From Marinobacter sp. es.048 (GTDB lineage Bacteria; Pseudomonadota; Gammaproteobacteria; Pseudomonadales; Oleiphilaceae), in the NCBI RefSeq assembly GCF_900188435.1, contig NZ_FYFA01000001.1, positions 1,488,001-1,552,000 of the forward strand: 64,000 nt of DNA, written 5' to 3'. Under the pieces are notes generated by a model. It did not search any database. It was not told where the DNA came from and was given only the letters and a program-made list of their open reading frames with translations. Below, one piece after another: positions 24,883 through 34,403 of the stretch (positions within the stretch are counted from its first letter, which is position 1; each line of letters starts with the position of its first letter). Made by a program: the position numbers and the translations under genes.

Positions 24883-26244
24883 ATGGCTGTTAAATTCGAG
24901 CAAGCACTTCTGGATTATCCACAACAAAGGGCGGGTGCTGCGCGCCTGCCCGAGAGCGTCGACCAGTCTGATCGACGCGTTCCGATCAACCTTCGTCAAT
25001 CTGGACCCACGCCGGTGGAGATGCTGATTTCCACACGGGTCCGCAAGTCGCCGTATTGGCATCTGGCCTATGAGGCCGGCTGTTGGCGAGCGACAGTCTA
25101 CAACCGTATGTACCATCCCCGGGGCTATGTCCGCCCTGAAGATGGTGGTGCCATGCTGGAGTATGAGTCGCTGATAAACGACGTCACCATGTGGAACGTG
25201 GCGGTTGAACGCCAGATTCAGGTCAAAGGCCCGGATGCCGAGCGGTTCGTGAATTACGTGATCACCCGGGACGCCACCAAGATCAAGCCCATGCGTGGCA
25301 AATACGTGATCCTGTGCAACGAAGAGGGTGGCATCATCAATGATCCTGTTTTGCTGCGGGTCGCCGAAGATGAATTCTGGTTCTCGCTTTCTGACAGCGA
25401 TCTGGAGCTCTGGATGCGGGGCGTGAACATCGGGATGGGCTTCAATGTCACCATCGCGGAAATCGATGTGGCGCCTCTTCAGATCCAGGGCCCGAAGTCG
25501 GAAGCGCTGATGGCGGATCTTTTTGGCGAGGCGGTTCGTGAGATTCCCTATTACGGGCTGATGGAAGGCCAGGTGGCGGGGCACGACGTGATCGTTTCGC
25601 AGACTGGCTTCACTGGCGAGAAGGGTTATGAAATCTACCTCAAGGATGCCACCAAATACGCTGAAGACCTTTGGTATACCGTGCTGGCCGCTGGCGAAGC
25701 CCACAACCTCAGGGTAATTGCGCCTGCCCACCATCGAAGGATTGCCGCCGGCATTTTGTCCTGGGGCCAGGATGTGGATCAGGAAACCCTTCCGTTCCAG
25801 TGCAACCTGGCCTACCAAGTGCCGCGCAATAAGGAGGTCGATTACATCGGCAAACAAAAGCTTGAGCAGGTCCGGGAGCAGATGGAGGCCGGTCGCCCGC
25901 CGTTCAGCCACATTATGGTGGGTATCCGGTTTGGTGGAGGCAAGGTGACTGATTATGCCAACGATTTCTGGCTGATTAGCGGCCCGGATGGTGGTGACCC
26001 GGAGGGCTACGTGACATCACCGTGGTATTCACCCGAACTTGAGACAAACATTGCGTTGGCCTATGTGCCACTTGATCTTAGCTCTGTTGGCACACGCCTG
26101 ACGGTTCATCTTCCGGTGGAGTACTCCGCTGCGGACGGCTCAACGGCTGTGGAGGCGGAGGTTGTCGAAATACCCTTCCGGCCTTCGGTGAATGCCAACG
26201 CCCGCGAAAGGGCCAGAGCCAAGGGTATCGACTTCGCCGACTGA
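24883..26244 (+). CDS. GcvT-family THF-dependent demethylase (DmdA-like)
   Basis: 453-residue aminomethyltransferase-fold protein. Blocks such as WNVAVERQIQVKGPDAERF, GGIINDPVLLRVAEDEFW, APLQIQGPKSE and SQTGFTGEKGYEIYL resemble DmdA, which moves a methyl from dimethylsulfoniopropionate to tetrahydrofolate, more than glycine-cleavage T protein. It is about 80 residues longer than DmdA, with an N-terminal extension and a longer C-terminal domain, so the substrate is open (DMSP, a betaine or another N/S-methyl compound). ATG 24883 follows AGAGGGAGA. A MetF-like gene starts 59 bases downstream and fhs follows, a set that would oxidise methyl-THF to formate. Confidence 0.82.
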   Translation: MAVKFEQALLDYPQQRAGAARLPESVDQSDRRVPINLRQSGPTPVEMLISTRVRKSPYWHLAYEAGCWRATVYNRMYHPRGYVRPEDGGAMLEYESLINDVTMWNVAVERQIQVKGPDAERFVNYVITRDATKIKPMRGKYVILCNEEGGIINDPVLLRVAEDEFWFSLSDSDLELWMRGVNIGMGFNVTIAEIDVAPLQIQGPKSEALMADLFGEAVREIPYYGLMEGQVAGHDVIVSQTGFTGEKGYEIYLKDATKYAEDLWYTVLAAGEAHNLRVIAPAHHRRIAAGILSWGQDVDQETLPFQCNLAYQVPRNKEVDYIGKQKLEQVREQMEAGRPPFSHIMVGIRFGGGKVTDYANDFWLISGPDGGDPEGYVTSPWYSPELETNIALAYVPLDLSSVGTRLTVHLPVEYSAADGSTAVEAEVVEIPFRPSVNANARERARAKGIDFAD

Positions 26245-26303
26245 CAGGGCCAAGAGAGGCGGCGTTGGCAATGGCCGGGTAAAAACCGTTAAGGGTGGTA
26301 GGC

Positions 26304-27218
26304 ATGACACAGGCAAAGAGAGGTCAGGCAGTCGCCTGGCCCGGGGAAGAGTCAGAAGCCAGGTTTCGAAAACTGGTGCGCTCCGCTTCCATCGAGGCAA
26401 CACCCCGTCAGATCCTGACAACAGAGCATCTGCCAGACATGCTGCCAGCGGGTACCTGCGTGTACGTACCTTTCCTGCCAAAGGGTCATTTTCCCGATAC
26501 GCTGGCAGCCTGTCGTCGCCTGTTGGATCTGGGTATGCAGCCAGTACCCCATGTGCCTGCCCGAATGGCCCAGAGCCGAGGGCAACTGCAGGACTGGCTG
26601 GCTCAACTGGATGAGAGCCAGGTCGACCGTTTTCTGCTGATCGCGGGCGACAGCGATGCGGTTGCCGGTCCTTTTCCCGATACCCTCGCCGTACTCGAAT
26701 CCGGAGTGTTGTCCGAGTTCCAATTCCATGGGATAGGCGTGGCCGCTCACCCGGATGGCCATCCGATGGCGGATCGAGCAACGCTGGCGCAGGCATTAAG
26801 CATCAAGCGTGAGTACGCCCGTACGACAGCGACAAGACTCTGGGTCGTTACCCAGTTTACCTTTGACGCCAACCTGGTCACTGACTGGCTAAGCGGGTTG
26901 GGCGGCATTTTTGAGGAGGTGCCCGTCTACATCGGTGTGGCGGGTCCGACACGGATCAAAACGCTCATCGCTTATGCGGCCATGTGTGGGGTAGGCGCAT
27001 CCGCCCGCATGCTGCTCCGTAGACCCGGCAGCGCGCGCAGGCTGGGCGCCTGGAAACCCGACGATATGGTCCGGGCATTGGCTCAGTATTGCCTGGAAAA
27101 CCCGGAGACCCTGCTGCGGGGCATCCATCTGTTTCCGTTCGGAGGGCTGCGTCAGTCGGCTCAGTGGATTCAGGAACACAGCGGGTCCTTCGAGGACCAG
27201 AGGGAGGCAGTGTCATGA
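26304..27218 (+). CDS. Divergent methylenetetrahydrofolate reductase (MetF-like)
   Basis: 304-residue flavoprotein-fold relative of MetF. Family positions are recognisable although diverged: SIEATP (the catalytic Glu segment), [15 protein letters not shown] (the folate-contacting Asp), [15 protein letters not shown] and [22 protein letters not shown]. Biosynthetic MetF makes 5-methyl-THF; placed after a methyltransferase and before fhs, this copy more plausibly runs in the oxidising direction, as proposed for MetF2 of chloromethane degraders. ATG 26304 follows AAGGGTGG. Its stop overlaps the fhs start by four bases (ATGA). Confidence 0.82.
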   Translation: MTQAKRGQAVAWPGEESEARFRKLVRSASIEATPRQILTTEHLPDMLPAGTCVYVPFLPKGHFPDTLAACRRLLDLGMQPVPHVPARMAQSRGQLQDWLAQLDESQVDRFLLIAGDSDAVAGPFPDTLAVLESGVLSEFQFHGIGVAAHPDGHPMADRATLAQALSIKREYARTTATRLWVVTQFTFDANLVTDWLSGLGGIFEEVPVYIGVAGPTRIKTLIAYAAMCGVGASARMLLRRPGSARRLGAWKPDDMVRALAQYCLENPETLLRGIHLFPFGGLRQSAQWIQEHSGSFEDQREAVS

Positions 27219-28951
27219 GTCTTCAGTACAGTCAACTGACATCCGAAGCGCCAGCGTCCTCAGATTTTCCGCCGCCGGGCACGCCGGATATCGAGATCGC
27301 CCGTTCGGTCCAGCCCCAGTCTATTCTTCTGCTGGCACAGCAGCGTTTCGGTTTGCCGGCGGAGAGCCTGGTGCCCTTTGGCCATTACAAAGCAAAGCTG
27401 GACATGGCTTATGTGGATACGTCTGCATCGGCACCCAGAGGCAAACTGGTCCTGGTGACTGCGATTACACCAACCCCTGCAGGGGAAGGAAAGACGACAA
27501 CCAGTGTGGGACTGAACGACGGCTTCAACCGGTTAGGCATGCGCTCTTCCGTTTGTTTGCGAGAGCCTTCCCTGGGTCCCTGCTTCGGTATGAAGGGCGG
27601 GGCAGCTGGCGGAGGCCGGGCTCAGGTGATTCCAATGGAAGATATCAACCTGCATTTCAATGGTGACTTCCATGCCATCACCAGTGCTCATAACCTGCTG
27701 GCGTCACTGATCGATAACCATATTCACTGGGGCAATGAAGCCGGTCTGGATCCGCGTTATATAAGTTGGCGTAGAGTCATGGATATAACCGACCGGTCAC
27801 TGCGAAACATGGTCTGTGGCCTGGGCGGGGCGGCGCACGGCGTGCCCCGTGAGACCGGGTTCGATATCACCGTTTCTTCCGAAATCATGGCGATTCTGTG
27901 CCTGGCAGACGGGCGTGCGGACCTGAAGCAGCGGTTGGGGAATATCATCATTGGACGGCGTCCTGACATGTCACCGGTGACGGTTCGTGACCTTGGCGTG
28001 GAGGGCTCGCTCACTGTTTTATTGAAAGAGGCGCTGCAGCCGAACCTGGTGCAGAGCCTGGAGCACAACCCCGTGTTCATCCATGGCGGGCCCTTTGCCA
28101 ATATCGCTCATGGGTGCAATTCCGTTACGGCGACCCGTGCTGCCTTGGCCCTGAACGACGTGGTGGTGACCGAGGCTGGCTTCGGCGCCGATCTGGGCGC
28201 GGAAAAGTTCATTGATATCAAATGCCGGCACACGGGATTGCGCCCGGATGCGGCCGTGGTGGTCTGCACCATTCGGGCTCTTAAAATGCAGGGTGGTATT
28301 CCCCGCAGCCAACTTGCCATTCCTGACCTGGCTGCGCTGCGCGCAGGGGCTGCCAATCTTGAGCGGCATATCCGTAACCTGCAGCAATTTGGACTGACCC
28401 CGGTGGTGTGCATCAACCGTTTCCCGGAAGACACGGAAGAGGAGATGGCACTGGTCCAGTCCATCAGCGAGGAGTTGGGCGTGCGCGCAGTGCCCGCTGA
28501 TCACTGGGCAAGCGGTGGTGAGGGCGCCACTGAACTGGCCAGGGCTGTGCTTGACCAGATGGATGAGGGCAGACCAGAGGTGGAATTTCTCTATGAAGAC
28601 AGCCTGCCCCTGGCGGACAAGATTCGCACCGTCGCTACCCGCATTTACCATGCCGGAAGCGTGGAGTTTACAACGGTTGCCAAACGGCAGCTGGAGGAAT
28701 ATGAAAGCCTGGGTTTTGGTCACCTTCCCGTGTGCATCGCCAAGACCCAGTACAGCTTCTCGGTGGACTCGTCGGTGAAGGGCGCCCCATCCGGGCATAT
28801 GTTGCCAGTGAGGGAAATGCGCCTGGCGGCCGGAGCCGGCTTCGTGGTGGCGGTCTGTGGCGACATCATGACCATGCCAGGGCTGCCACGGCGGCCTGCC
28901 GCTCTGGACATTGCGCTGGATGAGAATGGCCTTGTAGTGGGGTTAACCTGA
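27215..28951 (+). CDS. fhs: Formate-tetrahydrofolate ligase
   Basis: 578-residue 10-formyl-THF synthetase. The P-loop [12 protein letters not shown] lies at 85-96; [37 protein letters not shown] and the C-terminal [19 protein letters not shown] are family hallmarks. It links formate, ATP and THF reversibly; in this operon reversal would release formate and gain ATP from methyl groups. ATG 27215 is coupled to the MetF-like gene by ATGA. The 3' end overlaps the convergent regulator by nine bases. No folD or purU is in the window, so the methylene-to-formyl step must be supplied elsewhere. Confidence 0.95.
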   Translation: MSLQYSQLTSEAPASSDFPPPGTPDIEIARSVQPQSILLLAQQRFGLPAESLVPFGHYKAKLDMAYVDTSASAPRGKLVLVTAITPTPAGEGKTTTSVGLNDGFNRLGMRSSVCLREPSLGPCFGMKGGAAGGGRAQVIPMEDINLHFNGDFHAITSAHNLLASLIDNHIHWGNEAGLDPRYISWRRVMDITDRSLRNMVCGLGGAAHGVPRETGFDITVSSEIMAILCLADGRADLKQRLGNIIIGRRPDMSPVTVRDLGVEGSLTVLLKEALQPNLVQSLEHNPVFIHGGPFANIAHGCNSVTATRAALALNDVVVTEAGFGADLGAEKFIDIKCRHTGLRPDAAVVVCTIRALKMQGGIPRSQLAIPDLAALRAGAANLERHIRNLQQFGLTPVVCINRFPEDTEEEMALVQSISEELGVRAVPADHWASGGEGATELARAVLDQMDEGRPEVEFLYEDSLPLADKIRTVATRIYHAGSVEFTTVAKRQLEEYESLGFGHLPVCIAKTQYSFSVDSSVKGAPSGHMLPVREMRLAAGAGFVVAVCGDIMTMPGLPRRPAALDIALDENGLVVGLT

Positions 28952-30067
28952 GACGGTGCGCCCGGGGTAATCCTCAAAAGTCCCGTAGGTTGGCTCGGTT
29001 CGCGACCGTTTCAGGGCTTGCAGGGATGCAGACGGCAAGCTGGCCGCGGGGTCTTTGAGGAGACCCTCGGCATCAGTCGGAGCCAAGGCTTCCATCCGTT
29101 CATACTTGGGAGCGCGTCCCATGGTCTTTCTGTAGCAGCGACTGAAGTGGGTTGCGGAAATAAAGCCGCACAGGGAGGCGATTTCCACGATCGAACAGGA
29201 AGTCTGTTTGAGCAGCCGACGCGCCCGGTTTAGCCTTACTCTCAGGTAATAGCGTGACGGCGTACACCCCATATGTTTCAGAAACAGCCGTTCCAGTTGT
29301 CGGCGAGAGATACCAGCCAGCATTGCCAATTCCTGCAGTTCAATCGGCTCTTCGATATTGGCTTCCATCAGTTGCGCCGCTTCCGCCAGTTTGGGTTGTG
29401 CTTTGGCAAGGCCCGGATGCATTGGCATAGGTTGCTGTTCCCGGTCTTCCCGGATCCGATCACAAACAAACATGTGGGAGATCGCATTGCTGAGCTCCTG
29501 GCCATGGCGACGTCCCAGGAAGCTGAGCATCATGTGCATTGGTACGGTGCCACCGGTACAGGTCATACGCTCACGGTCGACCGTAAACAGGTGGTTGTTG
29601 GTCTGAACCCGTGGAAAGTCTTCCTGCATGGCTTCCAGACATTCCCAGTGGGCACTGCAGGCGTAGCCGTCCAGTAACCCTGCACTGGCCAGCACATAGG
29701 CGCCGGTACAGACCGCTCCCATAACGATATGACGCCGCGCCATCTGTTTCAGCCACTGGATTTCATGGCGTGAAAAACTGCGGGTGACATTAATGCCGGC
29801 AACAACAATGACCAGATCGAAGCTGTGTTCTTCCCGGATTCCGGCGTCCGGAACCATGGTGATACCGTCGCTGGCTCGGGCATAGCCGCCATCGGCCGTG
29901 AGTAGCTTCCAGGAATAGAGCTCCGTACCCGCCATTTGGTTGGCTACGCGCAGGGGTTCAACGGCAGTGGCAAGCGCAATCAGGGTAAAGTTGTCGATCA
30001 GAAGAAAGCCAACGCGATAGGGCTGCGCGATGCACCGGTCTGTTTGCGAGCCAATATCAATGGTCAT
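28943..30067 (-). CDS. GlxA/AraC-family regulator, GbdR-like
   Basis: 374-residue regulator with an N-terminal DJ-1/PfpI (class I glutamine amidotransferase-like) domain and a C-terminal AraC-type double helix-turn-helix. The nucleophile-elbow Cys is present (GAVCTGAY, C120). The DNA-binding end reads [28 protein letters not shown] and [14 protein letters not shown]. The overall layout is that of GbdR and CdhR, activators of glycine betaine and carnitine catabolism in Pseudomonas. ATG 30067 follows GGGGG. Position between fhs and the dimethylglycine-dehydrogenase-like gene supports control of this cluster. Confidence 0.9.
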   Translation of the reverse strand: MTIDIGSQTDRCIAQPYRVGFLLIDNFTLIALATAVEPLRVANQMAGTELYSWKLLTADGGYARASDGITMVPDAGIREEHSFDLVIVVAGINVTRSFSRHEIQWLKQMARRHIVMGAVCTGAYVLASAGLLDGYACSAHWECLEAMQEDFPRVQTNNHLFTVDRERMTCTGGTVPMHMMLSFLGRRHGQELSNAISHMFVCDRIREDREQQPMPMHPGLAKAQPKLAEAAQLMEANIEEPIELQELAMLAGISRRQLERLFLKHMGCTPSRYYLRVRLNRARRLLKQTSCSIVEIASLCGFISATHFSRCYRKTMGRAPKYERMEALAPTDAEGLLKDPAASLPSASLQALKRSRTEPTYGTFEDYPGRTVSG

Positions 30068-30155
30068 AAGCAACCCCCGTTTGCCCTGTCTGGGCAAGTG
30101 GCAACGGCAACTGCCCTTATGACTTGAACCGCCACCACATCATGAACACTAGCTG

Positions 30156-30174
30156 TTGCACTCGGGTCGTGCAA
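30156..30174. promoter_or_regulatory. Candidate operator TTGCAC-N7-GTGCAA
   Basis: A perfect six-base inverted repeat with seven-base spacer (TTGCAC 30156-30161, GTGCAA 30169-30174) lies about 90 bases upstream of the GbdR-like gene, in the 215-base gap after the dehydrogenase-like gene. Spacing of about 13 bases between half-site centres suits a dimeric regulator. The bound protein is unknown. Confidence 0.4.
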
Positions 30175-30282
30175 TAAGTGATCAGTTCCACTCCGATTCC
30201 ATTGTAGGGCGTGCTCAGAATAGCAATGGTCCATAAGCGACATTAAGCATGCCGGAATAGCCCCCACGCGACCTGTCTTCCG

Positions 30283-32853
30283 TCAGGGTTTGACCCGCTC
30301 GTTGTCCGGATCAAACAGTGCCCGGTAACCCACCGCTTCGATTCGGATAGGGTAGTGCTCCTGGAAGTATTCCAGGGTCAGCTCACGCCCTTCCTGGGCG
30401 TACTCGGCGGGGATGTAACCCAGCAGGATGATCTTCCCCACTGAAGGCCCCCACGACACACTGGTGTTGTAAGAGCGGCGACCGAGGCTATCCACCAGCA
30501 CTTCACCGGTTTGTGGGGCCAGAATGGGCCATTGGCCGATCGGGTAGCGCAGAATGCCGTTGGCATCCCGGTGCTCGGTCATGGTCATGGTGCACAGGTA
30601 GGCCGCCTGCCGGGGCCGCTCCCGCTGCTCCAGATACGCGGCCTTGCCATGGAAATCGGCTTCCTTGACCTTGGGCCGTTGCAGTCCGGCTTCGTAGAGA
30701 TTGTATTCCGTTTCCAGGTCCACGTTCTGCAGTCGCAGGCTCTTCTCCAGGCGACGGGTATTGGCGTAGGTTTCGATGCCTACCGGCGTAACGCCGGCAT
30801 CGTAGAGCAGGTCCCAGATTCTCAGGCCATAGCTGAAGGGGAAATAGAGCTCCCAGCCCTGCTCGCCAACGTAGGAAATCCGGAAGGCCCAGACCGGGAC
30901 CCCTCGAATGTTCAGTTCCCGGGCGGTGGCAAACGGGAAACTGTCCGCGGACAACTGGTCCGGGTCGGTAACGAACTGGGCCAATGTCTCCCGGGCCTTT
31001 GGCCCCCAGAGGCCGAGGGTCGCCAGTTCGTCCGTTCGGTCATGCACCTGGATGTTGTCCAGCCCCTTCTCCCGGGCCATGCGGGTGATCCAGCAATAGT
31101 CCCGATGGCCGGTGTCGCCGCCGCAGACAACCCGATAATCTTGCACGCCCCGCCGAATGATGGTCAGGTCGGAACGCACGCCCCCGCGCTCGTCGAGGAA
31201 ATGGGTGTAGACACCTTTGCCGTTGGGCGTGGTACCGCCGACTTTGGCAACCGACAGATATTCCAGCAGCGCCTCCGCGTTGTCACCGGAAATGTCGAAA
31301 ATGGCGAAATGGGAGAGGTTGATCATGCCCACGGATTCGCTCATTTCAAGCTGTTCGGCGCTGGATACCTCCCAGAAGTGTCGGGCGTCCCATTCGTGTT
31401 CCCGCACGGGGATCCGGTCGCGATATTTCGCCAGGAGGGTGGACTCGTTGGCCGCATAACCGTGAGCACGCTCCCAGCCGGCGGCCTCCATGAAGTAAGC
31501 ACCCAGGCCAACTTCCCGCAGGTAAAACGGGCTGGTTCGCATCTTGCGACCGGTAAGGTATGGCTCACGGGGGTGAACCGCCGGGGTGTAGATCTTCTTG
31601 GCGGTCTCGTAGCAGCGGTTGTAGACGAAGTCGGGCGTTTTCTGCAGTGGGTAGTGGCGGGCGATGTCGATACTGTGGGGATCCATCTCCGGTGAGCCGT
31701 GGGTCATCCAGTCGGCCAGCACCTTGCCCGCACCCGGGCCGTCCTTCACCCAGACCGCCTCGCAGAACCACAGATTACGGACTTCCGGGGATTCGCCCAT
31801 GAGTGAACCGCCGTCCGGCGTTACAGAGAGCAGGCCATTGAACGAGTGCTTCTCTTCCCACCCCAGTTCGCCAAGGATCGGCGTCATCTCAATGGCCTTT
31901 TCGTAGGCGTCCATCACCTGGTCCAAGGAAAGATCCCGCATTGATGGCGACATCCGCGCATCACCGGGCTCCGCAATGGCGCCGGGGTAAACGAGCCGTG
32001 GGTTCTCTGCTTCGTAATAGCCCCACTCGATACGACCGCCTTCGGTGGTGGTTGGGTCGCCGGTGTCCCGCACATAGGCGGAATTGCCCTGGTCGCGGAA
32101 CAGCGGATAGACGATCTGCTTGCCGGTGCCATTGAGCTCCTCGTAGGGGCCGAAAAACAGTAAAGGATGCTCCAGCGGCATCAGTGGCAGGGGGGCGTTG
32201 GCAGTGTGAGCCATCAAGGGGCCCCAGATGCCCATCGAAAGCACCACATATTCAGTCTGAATGTATCCCTTTTCGGTCTCAACGCCGCGAACCTGACCGT
32301 CCTGGACATCAATGCGGATGGCAGGTGTATAGGCAAAAGCCTGCAGTTTACCGGTGGCCACAGCTTCTTCCACCAGGTCGCCGGCCACTCTCTGGGAGCG
32401 GGGCACCACCAGTCCGGCATCCGGGTCCCACATGGCGCCCTGGATCTGACTTTCGTCGAGCAGTGGAAACAGTTCCTTTGCCTGTTTGGGCGATATTATG
32501 CTCACGTTGGTACCGAACGCTTTCCCGGACCCCACCTTGCGCCGAAGCTCGTCCATACGTTCGTCGTCATCAGAGCGGGCCACTTCCATTCCACCGCATT
32601 TCACGTAATTGCCGCGCTTTTCATAAAACGCCTGGCTGTATTTGGTGGTGTATATGTTCAACTTGTCGTGGGAAGTGGTGAAGCAGAAATCCGAAGCGTG
32701 GGATGTGGACCCGATATCGGTGGGAATGGCGGACTTTTCCAGGCCCACGATGTCATCCCAGCCTTGTTCGATCAGGTGGTGCGCTACCGACGAGCCAACG
32801 ATACCGCCCTGGCCAATGATTACGACTTTCGCTCGTTTCGGTAGTTGTGCCAT
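30283..32853 (-). CDS. FAD-dependent dimethylglycine dehydrogenase-like enzyme with GcvT domains
   Basis: 856-residue fusion. An N-terminal DAO-type FAD domain has GQGGIVG at 14-20 and a His at 52 in GSTSHAS, the position that holds covalent FAD in dimethylglycine and sarcosine dehydrogenases. A middle FAO_M-type linker (about 390-440) and C-terminal GcvT plus GcvT_C domains (about 450-850; IETYANTRRLEKSLRLQNVD) would capture the released methyl as 5,10-methylene-THF. The actual amine substrate is not determined by sequence. ATG 32853 follows GGGGAAG. The GbdR-like regulator lies downstream on the same strand; the THF operon faces them. Confidence 0.88.
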   Translation of the reverse strand: MAQLPKRAKVVIIGQGGIVGSSVAHHLIEQGWDDIVGLEKSAIPTDIGSTSHASDFCFTTSHDKLNIYTTKYSQAFYEKRGNYVKCGGMEVARSDDDERMDELRRKVGSGKAFGTNVSIISPKQAKELFPLLDESQIQGAMWDPDAGLVVPRSQRVAGDLVEEAVATGKLQAFAYTPAIRIDVQDGQVRGVETEKGYIQTEYVVLSMGIWGPLMAHTANAPLPLMPLEHPLLFFGPYEELNGTGKQIVYPLFRDQGNSAYVRDTGDPTTTEGGRIEWGYYEAENPRLVYPGAIAEPGDARMSPSMRDLSLDQVMDAYEKAIEMTPILGELGWEEKHSFNGLLSVTPDGGSLMGESPEVRNLWFCEAVWVKDGPGAGKVLADWMTHGSPEMDPHSIDIARHYPLQKTPDFVYNRCYETAKKIYTPAVHPREPYLTGRKMRTSPFYLREVGLGAYFMEAAGWERAHGYAANESTLLAKYRDRIPVREHEWDARHFWEVSSAEQLEMSESVGMINLSHFAIFDISGDNAEALLEYLSVAKVGGTTPNGKGVYTHFLDERGGVRSDLTIIRRGVQDYRVVCGGDTGHRDYCWITRMAREKGLDNIQVHDRTDELATLGLWGPKARETLAQFVTDPDQLSADSFPFATARELNIRGVPVWAFRISYVGEQGWELYFPFSYGLRIWDLLYDAGVTPVGIETYANTRRLEKSLRLQNVDLETEYNLYEAGLQRPKVKEADFHGKAAYLEQRERPRQAAYLCTMTMTEHRDANGILRYPIGQWPILAPQTGEVLVDSLGRRSYNTSVSWGPSVGKIILLGYIPAEYAQEGRELTLEYFQEHYPIRIEAVGYRALFDPDNERVKP

Positions 32854-33002
32854 TTTTCTTCCCCTTTGCCTGCAATGAACGTCACTGCGCTGCCGCAACG
32901 GACAGGGCCTTGATTCAATGTGGCTCTAATTGGTCAGGGGAGGTAAATCCAATACGACACCGAGTCGTCCAAAAACGGCAAGGCCGGGAATGTCGGGCTG
33001 CC

Positions 33003-33146
33003 TTAAAAGGAATGCCCGAATAGACCGAGCACACCCAGCGCAATCAGGTAGCCGGCCACAATGTAATTGAGCAATTTGGGGAACACCAGTATGCCGATCC
33101 CGGCGCCAAGGCTGATAAGGGGGGCGAGTTCCAGATGCAGTGTCAT
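33003..33146 (-). CDS. DUF3096 family small membrane protein
   Basis: A 47-residue protein read directly from the minus strand: ATG at 33146, stop TAA at 33003-33005, preceded by GGAGA at normal spacing. It starts MTLHLELAPLISLGAGIGI and contains VFPKLLNYIVAGYLIALG, the pattern of DUF3096 (two short hydrophobic helices around a PxLLNYIVA turn). Function unknown; probably an inner-membrane peptide. It precedes the dehydrogenase-like gene by 149 bases and is divergent from the diguanylate cyclase. Confidence 0.8.
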   Translation of the reverse strand: MTLHLELAPLISLGAGIGILVFPKLLNYIVAGYLIALGVLGLFGHSF

Positions 33147-33254
33147 AGCGCATTCTCCGATGGTTAGGGTAATCAAGAGACTCGGTCATGAGCTTGACAG
33201 TGGTCGTTTCTGATATCAAACCTTGCCGTCCGCAAGGATCTGACAAACTACTGG

Positions 33255-33279
33255 TTGTTTAAACGATAATTTGTTTAGA
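33255..33279 (+). promoter_or_regulatory. Direct repeat upstream of the diguanylate cyclase
   Basis: TTGTTTAAA (33255-33263) and TTGTTTAGA (33271-33279) form a near-perfect nine-base direct repeat with 16-base periodicity, in an AT-rich patch 45 bases before the GGDEF gene. It could be a two-site operator or simply the AT-rich promoter. Confidence 0.3.
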
Positions 33280-33323
33280 TCTTTTGTGTGTCACGGTGAT
33301 TGAGTCTTGCGAGAATTGTTTTT

Positions 33324-34403
33324 ATGCCGAATATCGCGGTTGTCCCAAACACCACATCGTCCCGCGACATACTCTTGCTCCGGCTATCTATTCTGGTTGG
33401 CGGCGTACTGATTGCCCTATTCATGATTGGTGACTTGCAGCTGATCCCCCGGGAACTGGCAGGTGCCTATATCACCAACAGGGTTCTGGTCCAGCTTCCA
33501 ATTCTCGCCAGCCTGCTCGCCGTCACCTTTTTTTCGCAATTCCGAAATTTTGCGCAAACAGCTTTTCTGGGGACAGTTCTTGCCCTCACATACGCTAATT
33601 ACTACGTTATCCATGTTTCCTGGGCGCAGGCGGGGTTCAGTTTTCCTTATGAGGGAACTTTGCTTTACGCTTTTTTCGGTTTTTTCGTGTTCGGAATGAA
33701 ATTCTATTACGCGTTAACCGCGATGCTGCTCAGTTCGCTTGGATTTATTGGCTTGATGCTGCTGGATCCCGTATACGGCGAGCGAACCTGGATGAACGCT
33801 GGATTCGTGGTTGGTTCGCTGTTCATTGGAGTGATTGGCAGGCACAGGATCGATCGGCTATTGGGTCAGCTTGAGGATGCCAATGAGCAGCTGGTTGCAC
33901 TGAGCACCGTTGATGGGCTCACCGATCTGCTCAATCGCCGGGCACTGATGAGTGAATCCGAGCGTTTGTTCGCCCTGCAGCGGCGCTCCAATCAGCGACT
34001 CGCTGTGTTCATGATGGATCTGGATCATTTCAAGCAGTTCAACGACCACTATGGCCACCAGCAGGGTGATCAGGCTATTCGACTGCAGGCTGACATCATG
34101 AGGCAGGTATTCAAACGCCAGACGGATATCCTCGGGCGCTATGGTGGCGAGGAATTCATGGCTGTGATCGAGGGCGAGCATTCCGACCGGTTTGAATTCC
34201 TTGCTGCAGCGGTTCTGAAGCAATGGCAGGAGCGTGCAGTGCCGAACGAGGATAGCCCCGATAGCAAGGTACTCAGCTGTTCCATCGGAATCTGTCAGGG
34301 CCTGGCCAGCGAGTTTGATTCCATCGATGACATGATTCGAAGGGCCGATGAAGCGCTGTACCGCGCGAAAAAGCAGGGCCGTGCCAGATACGTCATCGCC
34401 TAG
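33324..34403 (+). CDS. Membrane-bound diguanylate cyclase
   Basis: 359 residues. About six hydrophobic segments (20-185) form an integral membrane sensor region, followed by a short coiled linker (LLGQLEDANEQLVALS) and a GGDEF domain with active-site GGEEF (LGRYGGEEFMAV), DGLTDLLNRRAL and the Mg-binding MDLDHFKQFND. It should make cyclic di-GMP. No RxxD inhibitory site precedes GGEEF (TDILGR is there instead), so simple product inhibition is not indicated. ATG 33324 is preferred over the TTG at 33300. Its stop overlaps the convergent EutA-like gene by four bases. Confidence 0.92.
   Translation: MPNIAVVPNTTSSRDILLLRLSILVGGVLIALFMIGDLQLIPRELAGAYITNRVLVQLPILASLLAVTFFSQFRNFAQTAFLGTVLALTYANYYVIHVSWAQAGFSFPYEGTLLYAFFGFFVFGMKFYYALTAMLLSSLGFIGLMLLDPVYGERTWMNAGFVVGSLFIGVIGRHRIDRLLGQLEDANEQLVALSTVDGLTDLLNRRALMSESERLFALQRRSNQRLAVFMMDLDHFKQFNDHYGHQQGDQAIRLQADIMRQVFKRQTDILGRYGGEEFMAVIEGEHSDRFEFLAAAVLKQWQERAVPNEDSPDSKVLSCSIGICQGLASEFDSIDDMIRRADEALYRAKKQGRARYVIA

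Noticed and set aside
30511..31695. 394-codon frame antisense to the dehydrogenase-like gene
   Set aside because: No ribosome-binding site, no recognisable domain, fully inside a well-defined gene.
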